From Porphyromonadaceae bacterium UBA4277 (lineage in GTDB: Bacteria; Bacteroidota; Bacteroidia; Bacteroidales; Muribaculaceae): 8,526 nucleotides of DNA. Each line of letters starts with the position of its first letter. The first letter of the stretch is position 1. A program made the translations under genes and the position numbers. The stretch spans positions 1,620-10,145 of the forward strand of contig DGVT01000113.1 of assembly GCA_002395965.1 (NCBI GenBank). The letters run 5' to 3'. Positions 1 through 5,098 of the stretch are shown here, piece by piece. The notes beneath the pieces were generated by a model. The model saw nothing but the letters and a program-made list of their open reading frames with translations. It was not told where the DNA came from and did no database searches.

Positions 1-156
1 TACGTCAACCCCATGCACTACTTCATCGATGCCGTGCGCACCGTTTTCATCAAGGGCGGCACGCTGCACGACATCGCCCACCAGATGGCAGCTTTGGCAT
101 CGCTCACGGCCGTGATGGCAGTGTGGGCAGTGAAAAGCTACAAGAAAAATCATTGA
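1..156 (+). CDS. ABC-2 type transporter permease, C-terminal fragment
   Basis: The window opens inside a gene in frame 1 that ends at TGA 154-156. The 51 visible residues begin YVNPMHYFIDAVRTVFIKGG and end in a basic tail, SYKKNH. The pattern 'NP-hydrophobic-xYFI-x-x-R-x-x-FxKG', followed by a hydrophobic last helix (roughly residues 30-45, AALASLTAVMAVWAV) and a short basic cytoplasmic tail, is typical of the C-terminus of ABC-2 family inner-membrane permeases of the YbhR/YhhJ kind. These permeases work with an ATPase and often an HlyD-like adaptor in drug or lipid export. The partner genes would lie to the left, outside the window. The family call rests on this short motif and on hydropathy only. 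The start lies beyond the window, so length and substrate cannot be judged. Confidence 0.7.
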   Translation, partial: YVNPMHYFIDAVRTVFIKGGTLHDIAHQMAALASLTAVMAVWAVKSYKKNH

Positions 157-264
157 TTCCAGAAATACAAGCAGGGCACGCTGCACATGGTCAAGGACCT
201 GAAGCTGCCCACCATGCAGCCCCTCGACCCCGCAGCGATGCCCTTAATCTTCAAAAAACAGTGA
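157..264 (+). other. Open, coding-like stretch directly after the permease stop codon
   Basis: After TGA 154-156 the same frame stays open for 35 codons until TGA 262-264. The translation begins FQKYKQGTLHMVKDLKLP and ends MPLIFKKQ. The composition looks like ordinary protein, and the GC content resembles the neighbouring genes rather than an AT-rich spacer. A 12-base match, GGCACGCTGCAC, occurs at 58-69 in the permease and again at 175-186. There is no start codon at its left end, although an internal ATG lies at 187. It may be the remaining 3' end of a deleted gene, an extension cut off by a recent nonsense mutation, or chance. I do not recognise the peptide. Confidence 0.3.
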
Positions 265-268
265 TTTT

Positions 269-412
269 CTGGAGGCAGCCAGGAAGAATGGGGCGAATGG
301 GGCAACCTGGACGGATGGGGCGAATGGGGCAGCCAGGAAGGATGGGGCTAATGGGGCTAATGGGGCTAATGGGGCAACTGGGACCAATGGGGCGAATGGG
401 AGTGATGGGAGT
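269..412 (+). repeat. 9-bp G-rich tandem array (upstream minisatellite), 16 units
   Basis: Sixteen consecutive units keep an exact 9-base period with substitutions only. The commonest unit is AATGGGGC followed by T, G or A. Three perfect AATGGGGCT-type units fall at 341-367, and GCCAGGAAG occurs twice, at 278-286 and 332-340. In the frame of the unit the array reads mainly Asn-Gly-Ala with Ala-Arg-Lys and Asp-Gly-Ala variants. That is the same phase and vocabulary as the tail of the four-helix-bundle protein downstream. Four GGGG tracts at 344-347, 353-356, 362-365 and 371-374 are separated by identical 5-base CTAAT loops, a textbook G-quadruplex arrangement. The array ends right at the -33 element of the next promoter. 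An ATG-initiated frame through it (Met-Gly-Arg/Leu repeats) is probably not a gene. Confidence 0.9.
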
Positions 413-443
413 TGCGTAATTAGAATTATTTTCCTACTTTTGC
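412..443 (+). promoter_or_regulatory. Bacteroidetes-type promoter for the four-helix-bundle gene
   Basis: TTG at 412-414 is followed by exactly 20 bases and then TACTTTTGC at 435-443, which fits the Bacteroidetes -7 consensus TAnnTTTG. Transcription would start near 450, giving a leader of about 20 bases before ATG 472. The spacer is AT-rich, in sharp contrast to the G-rich array that ends at the -33 element. The layout is the same as the promoter at 4964-4995. It is predicted from motif match only. Confidence 0.65.
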
Positions 444-471
444 AAACAAATGATAAGATAAGAAAGTAGGG

Positions 472-1131
472 ATGCAGACATTTCTAAAGCAAAAAGGCGA
501 TTTCAGGTCACTGATTGTGTATCAGAAAGCAGAATGCATTTATGATATCACTTATTACTTTGTTCATCATTTCTTGAACAAGGGTGACCGTACCGTTGAC
601 CAAATGGTTCAAGCAGCCAGAAGCGGCAAGCAAAATATAGCTGAAGGGTGTGCTGCGTCAACTACTTCTCGTGAAACGGAAATCAAGTTGGTAAACGTGG
701 CAAAAGCAAGCCTGCAAGAACTACTGTTGGATTATGAAGACTATTTGCGGGTAAATGGTCTTGAACAATGGAGCTACTATGATTCCCGCAGCCAGCAAAT
801 GCGCCTTGTGGGCCGCAAACACTCAGATTCAGCCTTCTACCGTAAGGCGTTACCTGAACGCTCGCCAGAGACTATTGCAAATATTGCTATTACTTTAATC
901 CACCAAACCGACTACCTGCTTCGCAACTTGATTGAAAAGCTGAAAGGCGATTTTCTGCGCCAAGGAGGCATTCGCGAAGAGATGACACGCGCCCGCACAG
1001 CCTACCGGCTTAAGGCTGCCAGAGCAGCCAGGGCGGATGGGACCACTGGGGCTAATGAGGCTAATGGGACTTATGGGGCTGCCAGAACGAATAAGGCTAA
1101 TGGGGACCAGCAACCCCAGCAGACCCAGTAG
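472..1131 (+). CDS. Four-helix-bundle protein with suffix-type C-terminal region and Asn-Gly-Ala repeat tail
   Basis: This 219-residue cytosolic protein belongs to the four-helix-bundle family related to proteins encoded in 23S rRNA intervening sequences and to the Avd accessory protein of diversity-generating retroelements. Visible helices are about 13-36 (LIVYQKAECIYDITYYFVHH), 40-58 (with the family's QAARSGKQNIAEG at 47-59), 66-96 (SRETEIKLVNVAKASLQELL) and 131-163 (SPETIANIAITLIHQTDYLL). The QNIAEG turn and the downstream IREEMTRAR (167-175) match the 'four helix bundle suffix domain' subgroup known in Bacteroidales. Residues 183-219 are encoded by a 9-bp minisatellite and read as NGA-like triplets ending QQPQQTQ. 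The stop codon TAG (1129-1131) lies inside the array. No signal peptide or catalytic motif is visible. The cellular role of free-standing members is unknown, although family members form basic oligomers that bind nucleic acid. Residues 1-182 are encoded by visibly AT-richer DNA than the ABC genes beside it, which hints at separate ancestry. A promoter at 412-443 supports the ATG at 472. Confidence 0.88.
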   Translation: MQTFLKQKGDFRSLIVYQKAECIYDITYYFVHHFLNKGDRTVDQMVQAARSGKQNIAEGCAASTTSRETEIKLVNVAKASLQELLLDYEDYLRVNGLEQWSYYDSRSQQMRLVGRKHSDSAFYRKALPERSPETIANIAITLIHQTDYLLRNLIEKLKGDFLRQGGIREEMTRARTAYRLKAARAARADGTTGANEANGTYGAARTNKANGDQQPQQTQ

Positions 1132-1164
1132 CCTCAGTAGCCCCAGTAAACTCAGTAGCCCCAT
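1018..1164 (+). repeat. 9-bp tandem array, strand-switching, overlapping the 3' end of the four-helix-bundle gene
   Basis: Units of exactly 9 bases run from 1018 to 1161. The first ten (1018-1107) are G-rich and of the same family as the upstream array, for example GATGGGACC, ACTGGGGCT and AATGGGACT. From 1108 the array turns C-rich (CAGCAACCC, CAGTAGCCT, CAGTAGCCC twice). These units are the reverse complement of the G-rich unit, and the 9-base phase is kept. Bases 1045-1065 pair with 1127-1147 at 19 of 21 positions, and 1072-1080 pairs perfectly with 1157-1165. The RNA between the two genes can therefore fold into a long imperfect hairpin. The first 111 bases are translated and contain the stop codon, and the rest is 3' untranslated. 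No U-tract follows, so it is not a classical terminator, though it could attenuate or stabilise RNA. Confidence 0.9.
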
Positions 1165-1190
1165 AAAAAAGAATTATTAAAGCTATTAAT

Positions 1191-2954
1191 ATGCTAAAGA
1201 CACTATTACGCCACATAGGGCAGTATAAGACCGCCGCCATCCTCACCCCCATCTTCATCATGCTGGAGGTGGTGATGGACGTGCTCATCCCCTATGTCAC
1301 CTCGTGGCTGATCGACGACGGCATCAACGCCGGTCATCTGCCCAACGTTTACCGCTATGGCGGCCTGATGCTGCTCATGGCCTTTATCAGCCTTGCCATG
1401 GGCATCCTTGGCGGGAAATTTGTGGCCAAAGCCTCTACCGGCTTTGCCGCCAACCTGCGCCGTGCCATGTACCGCAACATCCAGCGGTTTGCCTTCAGCG
1501 ACATCGACAAGTACAGCACCTCGGGACTCATCACCCGCATGACCACCGACGTTAACAACCTGCAGAACGCCTTCCAGATGATATTGCGCACCAGCATCCG
1601 CGCACCGTTCTCGCTGATTTTCAGCATTGTGATGTGCTTCGTCATCAGTCCGCGCATGAGCTTGATTTTCGTCATAGCCACAGTGATTCTGGCAGTGATT
1701 CTGACCATTATCATCAAGCGCGTAGCCGCCACGTTCACACGGGTTTTCCAGCAATATGACGTGCTGAACCTTGCCGTTCAGGAAAACGTGAGTGCCATCA
1801 GGGTGGTCAAGGCCTTTGTTCGCGAAGACTATGAGAACCAGAAGTTTGAGCTTGCAGCCCGCGGACTTTACAACCTCTATGTGAAAGCCGAGCGGCTGAT
1901 GGCAGTCAACCACCCGGTGATGAACATGGTGGTGTATGGCTGCATCATAGCCATCAGCTGGTTTGGGGCGCAATTTGTCGTTGGCGGGCAACTCACCACC
2001 GGCCAGCTCACGTCGCTGTTCACCTATGTGATGAGCATCCTGATGTCGCTGATGATGCTGAGCATGATTTTTGTGCAGATCACCATGAGCGTGGCCAGCG
2101 GCAAGCGCGTTGCCGAGGTCATCAACGAGGTGCCCGATATTGTCAATCCCGAGCAAGCCGACGCTGAAATAACCGACGGCAGCATCGACTTCAACCATGT
2201 GAGTTTTGCCTACAAGGGCGGCAGCGGCGAGTATGCGCTGCACGACATCGACCTGCACATCGGCTCGGGTCAGACCATAGGCGTGATAGGCGGCACTGGT
2301 AGCGGCAAGTCGAGCCTGATAAACCTCATCAGCCGCCTTTACGACACCACGCACGGCACGGTGGCAGTGGGTGGCAAGGATGTGCGCAGCCTCGACCTGA
2401 CGGCACTGCGCGACAGCGTGGCCGTGGTGCTGCAGAAAAACGTCCTGTTCACCGGCACCGTGCTCGACAACCTGCGCTGGGGCAACCCCGAGGCCACCCT
2501 TGAGCAGTGCCGCGCCGCCTGCCGCATAGCACAGGCCGACGACTTTGTGCAAGCCATGCCCGATGGCTACGACACCCACATCGAGCAAGGCGGCACCAAC
2601 GTGAGCGGCGGCCAGCGCCAGCGCCTGTGCATAGCGCGCGCCCTGCTCAAGCATCCCAAGGTGCTCGTGCTTGACGACAGCACCAGTGCTTGCGACAATG
2701 CCACCGATGCTGCCATACGCGAGGCCCTGCGTCACGACGTGCCGCAGATGACCCGCATCATCATCGCCCAGCGCATCTCGAGCCTGAAGGACTGCGACCG
2801 CATCCTGGTGCTTGACGGCGGGCGCGTGAGCGGCTGGGACACGCACGAGAACCTGATGAAGACCAACAAGATTTATCAAGAAATTTGCGCCATCCAGGAC
2901 GAGGACGGCGGCGACTTCGACGAGCCAGACGGCAGAAAGGAGGACGAGCAATGA
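1191..2954 (+). CDS. ABC exporter subunit A (heterodimeric, degenerate ATP site), type IV fold
   Basis: This 587-residue half-transporter sits in the inner membrane and pumps substrates out, probably as a heterodimer with the next gene. Six transmembrane helices occupy about residues 15-310, and the nucleotide-binding domain runs from about 330 to 570. Walker A is GGTGSGKS (367-374) and the signature VSGGQRQR (471-478) is canonical. Walker B, VLVLDD (491-496), carries Asp496 where the catalytic Glu should be, and the switch His is replaced by Gln527 (IIIAQRISS). This is the pattern of TM287/BmrC-type subunits, which form the inactive site in heterodimeric multidrug exporters. The C-terminal tail (570-587) is acidic. 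The length is normal for the family. There is no Shine-Dalgarno sequence at ATG 1191, only an AT-rich leader, and no clear promoter of its own, so it may be read through from the four-helix-bundle promoter. The substrate is unknown; multidrug or lipid-like compounds are typical. Confidence 0.93.
   Translation: MLKTLLRHIGQYKTAAILTPIFIMLEVVMDVLIPYVTSWLIDDGINAGHLPNVYRYGGLMLLMAFISLAMGILGGKFVAKASTGFAANLRRAMYRNIQRFAFSDIDKYSTSGLITRMTTDVNNLQNAFQMILRTSIRAPFSLIFSIVMCFVISPRMSLIFVIATVILAVILTIIIKRVAATFTRVFQQYDVLNLAVQENVSAIRVVKAFVREDYENQKFELAARGLYNLYVKAERLMAVNHPVMNMVVYGCIIAISWFGAQFVVGGQLTTGQLTSLFTYVMSILMSLMMLSMIFVQITMSVASGKRVAEVINEVPDIVNPEQADAEITDGSIDFNHVSFAYKGGSGEYALHDIDLHIGSGQTIGVIGGTGSGKSSLINLISRLYDTTHGTVAVGGKDVRSLDLTALRDSVAVVLQKNVLFTGTVLDNLRWGNPEATLEQCRAACRIAQADDFVQAMPDGYDTHIEQGGTNVSGGQRQRLCIARALLKHPKVLVLDDSTSACDNATDAAIREALRHDVPQMTRIIIAQRISSLKDCDRILVLDGGRVSGWDTHENLMKTNKIYQEICAIQDEDGGDFDEPDGRKEDEQ
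2937..2943 (+). promoter_or_regulatory. Shine-Dalgarno sequence deciding the start of ABC subunit B
   Basis: AAGGAGG lies 7 bases before ATG 2951. It is the strongest ribosome binding site in the window and unusual for Bacteroidales. It supports ATG 2951 rather than the in-frame ATG at 2885, which has no such site and would overlap subunit A by 70 bases. The ATGA overlap at 2951-2954 indicates translational coupling, consistent with equal amounts of the two subunits. Confidence 0.75.
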
Positions 2955-4870
2955 GACAGCCCAACTTCAACCCCAACCGCCCCATGGGCGGCGGTCGCAA
3001 CCAGTATGCCGGCGAGCCCACCGGCAAGCGCCGCGACGTGCTGCTGCGGCTGATGCGCATGGTGATGAAAGAATACAAATTCTCGTTCGTCGTGGTGGCG
3101 GTGTGCATAGTGATCACAGCACTCACCACACTGGCATCCACGCTGTTCACGCGCACGCTCATCGACGACTATATCGTGCCGCTGACACAGACATCGGCAC
3201 CCGACTTCGGCCCGCTTGCCGCGGTGCTCACCAAGCTGGCAATAGTCTTGCTCATAGGCGTGGCGTGCTCCTACCTGCACAGCGTGCTCATGATCAACGT
3301 CACACAGGGCACCATGCTGCGGCTGCGCACCGATATGTTCCGCCACATGGAGTCGCTACCCATCTCCTACTTCGACACCCACTCGCACGGCGAAGTGATG
3401 TCGGCCTATACCAACGATGTTGACACCCTGCGACAGATGATCAACCAGAGTCTGCCTCAGGCCTTCAACTCGCTCATAACCATCACCGTGACACTCGTGA
3501 GCATGATAGCCCTGAGCGTGCCGCTCACCATAGTGTCGATAGTCATGGCAGTGGTGATGGCTGTGACCACCACATGGCTGGGCAAGCGCTCTCGCAAGCA
3601 CTTCAAGGTGCAGCAGCAGACGCTCGCCGGCGTGAACGGCTATATCGAGGAGATGCTGACCGGGCAAAAGGTGGTGAAGGTGTTCTGCCACGAGCAGAAG
3701 GCAATAGACGACTTTGAACGCCTCAACGAGCAGCTGCGCCAAAGCACCTACGACGCCAACCGCATTGCCAACATCGTGATGCCCGTGAACGGCAACTTAG
3801 GGCACCTGAGCTATGTGCTTATAGGCGTGATAGGCGCGACGCTGATCCTTAGCGGTCGCGTTGACCTGAGCTTGGGCACGTTAGTGGCATTCCTCACCCT
3901 TAACAAGAGCTTTGCCCGTCCCATAGCCAACGTCAGCCAGCAAATCAACAGCGTGCTCAACGCCAGCGTGGGTGCCGAGCGCGTGTTCCGCATCCTCGAC
4001 GAGCAGCCAGAGAGCGACAATGGCAACGTCACCCTTGTCAACGCCATGGAAGCCCCCGACGGCACCCTCGTGCCCGTGCCGCTGCGCACTGGGCTGTGGG
4101 CATGGCGCGTGCCCGACACGCCGCACCACCACTTCATCAAGGTGGACGGCGGTGTGCAGCTCGACATGGTGGACTTTGGCTACACGCCCGACAAACAAGT
4201 GCTCTTCGACATCATGATCAATGCCATGCCCGACCAGAAGATAGCCTTTGTGGGTGGCACGGGTGCCGGCAAGACGACAATCACCAACCTTATCAACCGC
4301 TTCTACGACATCCAGGACGGCACCATCACCATCGACGGCATCAACGTGGCCGACATCAACAAGCGTCACCTGCGCCGGTCGTTGGGCATGGTGCTGCAAG
4401 AGACACGTCTGTTTACCGGCACGGTGCTCGACAACATACGCTACGGTCGTCTCGACGCTACCGACCAAGACTGCATCGAGGCAGCGAAGCTGGTCAACGC
4501 CGACGGCTTCATACGCCGCCTGAGCGACGGTTACCGCACTGTGCTGAGCGGCGACGGCGGCAACCTGAGCCAGGGCGAGCGACAGTTGCTCGCCATTGCC
4601 CGCGCTGCCGTTGCCGACCCGCCCATCCTCATCCTCGACGAGGCCACGTCGAGCATCGACACTCACACCGAACGGCTTGTGCAGCAAGGCATGGACTCGC
4701 TCATGAAAGGGCGCACGACGTTTGTCATCGCCCACCGGCTGAGCACCGTGCGCAATGCCGACTGCATCATCGTGCTCGAGAAGGGCCGCATTATCGAGAG
4801 CGGCACGCACGATGAGCTGCTGCAGCTCAAGGGCAAGTACTACCAGCTCTACACCGGCCACGAGATTTAG
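2951..4870 (+). CDS. ABC exporter subunit B (heterodimeric, catalytically competent ATPase), extended linker
   Basis: This 639-residue half-transporter is the partner of the preceding subunit. A hydrophilic, Asn/Pro/Gly/Arg-rich N-terminus (1-30) precedes six membrane helices (about 45-340). The nucleotide-binding domain has Walker A GGTGAGKT (435-442), Walker B ILILDE (559-564) with catalytic Glu564, and switch His595 (FVIAHRLST), all canonical. The signature is LSQGERQ (539-545) rather than LSGGQ. This degenerate signature faces the degenerate Walker B of subunit A, so one site should hydrolyse ATP and the other mainly bind it, as in TM287/288. Between the membrane domain and the ATPase (about 355-400) is an extra linker of some 40 residues, including LRTGLWAWRVPDTPHHH. 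Similar linkers are familiar from YheH/BmrD-like proteins of Bacteroidetes and Clostridia. The start at 2951 is set by the Shine-Dalgarno sequence and the ATGA overlap. The substrate is unknown. Confidence 0.93.
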   Translation: MRQPNFNPNRPMGGGRNQYAGEPTGKRRDVLLRLMRMVMKEYKFSFVVVAVCIVITALTTLASTLFTRTLIDDYIVPLTQTSAPDFGPLAAVLTKLAIVLLIGVACSYLHSVLMINVTQGTMLRLRTDMFRHMESLPISYFDTHSHGEVMSAYTNDVDTLRQMINQSLPQAFNSLITITVTLVSMIALSVPLTIVSIVMAVVMAVTTTWLGKRSRKHFKVQQQTLAGVNGYIEEMLTGQKVVKVFCHEQKAIDDFERLNEQLRQSTYDANRIANIVMPVNGNLGHLSYVLIGVIGATLILSGRVDLSLGTLVAFLTLNKSFARPIANVSQQINSVLNASVGAERVFRILDEQPESDNGNVTLVNAMEAPDGTLVPVPLRTGLWAWRVPDTPHHHFIKVDGGVQLDMVDFGYTPDKQVLFDIMINAMPDQKIAFVGGTGAGKTTITNLINRFYDIQDGTITIDGINVADINKRHLRRSLGMVLQETRLFTGTVLDNIRYGRLDATDQDCIEAAKLVNADGFIRRLSDGYRTVLSGDGGNLSQGERQLLAIARAAVADPPILILDEATSSIDTHTERLVQQGMDSLMKGRTTFVIAHRLSTVRNADCIIVLEKGRIIESGTHDELLQLKGKYYQLYTGHEI

Positions 4871-4887
4871 TTTTGATTAATGATCTA

Positions 4888-4929
4888 CCAAGCGGTGCTT
4901 GGCACTACCTGACCTAGGCACTACCCGAC
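4888..4929 (+). other. Hairpin plus 16-bp-period direct repeat after the ABC operon
   Basis: CCAAGC (4888-4893) and GCTTGG (4897-4902) form a perfect 6-bp stem with a GGT loop 18 bases after the ABC stop codon. Overlapping its end, GGCACTACC(T/C)GAC occurs at 4901-4913 and 4917-4929 with one mismatch. No U-run follows directly, although the DNA turns AT-rich from 4940. It may be a weak terminator or a repeat remnant, and the evidence does not decide between them. Confidence 0.35.
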
Positions 4930-4963
4930 GGCTCGTTTACTTGTTAATTCTTTATAAAAAACA

Positions 4964-4995
4964 TTGTTTTTTCTACAAATATTCATTACTTTTGC
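4964..4995 (+). promoter_or_regulatory. Bacteroidetes-type promoter for the lysine-rich secreted protein
   Basis: TTG at 4964-4966, a 20-base spacer and TACTTTTGC at 4987-4995 match the -33/-7 pattern of this phylum, inside an AT-rich stretch. The start site would be near 5002, giving an untranslated leader of about 93 bases that contains a hairpin and a small open frame. The arrangement is identical to that at 412-443. Confidence 0.7.
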
Positions 4996-5029
4996 CTTTC
5001 GATAGAGTCTAAATGGCGTAATGGGTACG

Positions 5030-5049
5030 AGTCTTGCAATATCAAGACT
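5030..5049 (+). promoter_or_regulatory. Leader RNA hairpin upstream of 5095
   Basis: AGTCTTG (5030-5036) and CAAGACT (5043-5049) are perfect reverse complements around a 6-base loop, CAATAT. The hairpin would lie about 30 bases into the predicted leader and 45 bases before the gene. It could stabilise the message, control initiation, or be an operator palindrome. No known riboswitch is recognised. Confidence 0.4.
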
Positions 5050-5056
5050 TGACGAC

Positions 5057-5098
5057 ATGAGAAAACAATTAACCACAATAAAACAGAAAGCGACATGA
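5057..5098 (+). CDS. Possible 13-residue leader peptide overlapping the next gene
   Basis: An ATG at 5057 opens a 13-codon frame, MRKQLTTIKQKAT, ending at TGA 5096-5098. The stop overlaps the ATG of the lysine-rich protein gene as ATGA. Both starts are preceded by a similar 'CGAC' context. The peptide is short and basic. The overlap would permit translational coupling, but a frame this short can arise by chance and no ribosome binding site is visible. Confidence 0.2.
   Translation: MRKQLTTIKQKAT

Noticed and set aside
123..419. 98-codon open frame with Met-Gly-Arg/Leu repeats through the first array
   Set aside because: It starts inside the permease gene in another frame, and its second half is only the 9-bp repeat read in a different phase from the real tail. 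It has no ribosome binding site.
472..1131. 23S rRNA intervening sequence
   Set aside because: The protein family occurs in such insertions, but the flanks here are protein-coding genes and repeats, not rRNA.
269..1164. Diversity-generating retroelement
   Set aside because: The Avd-like family prompted the idea, but there is no reverse transcriptase and no template/variable repeat pair with adenine-specific differences. The repeats are only 9 bp.
2885..2950. Upstream ATG start for ABC subunit B
   Set aside because: It would overlap subunit A by 70 bases and add an Arg-rich non-family N-terminus. ATG 2951 has a strong Shine-Dalgarno sequence and an ATGA overlap.
1206..2951. 581-codon minus-strand open frame opposite ABC subunit A
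   Set aside because: The plus strand encodes a complete ABC protein with all motifs. The minus frame is a His/Ala/Val-rich shadow, common in GC-rich genes.
3881..4861. 326-codon minus-strand open frame opposite ABC subunit B
   Set aside because: Same reason: it lies antisense to the well-supported nucleotide-binding domain and has no recognisable motif.
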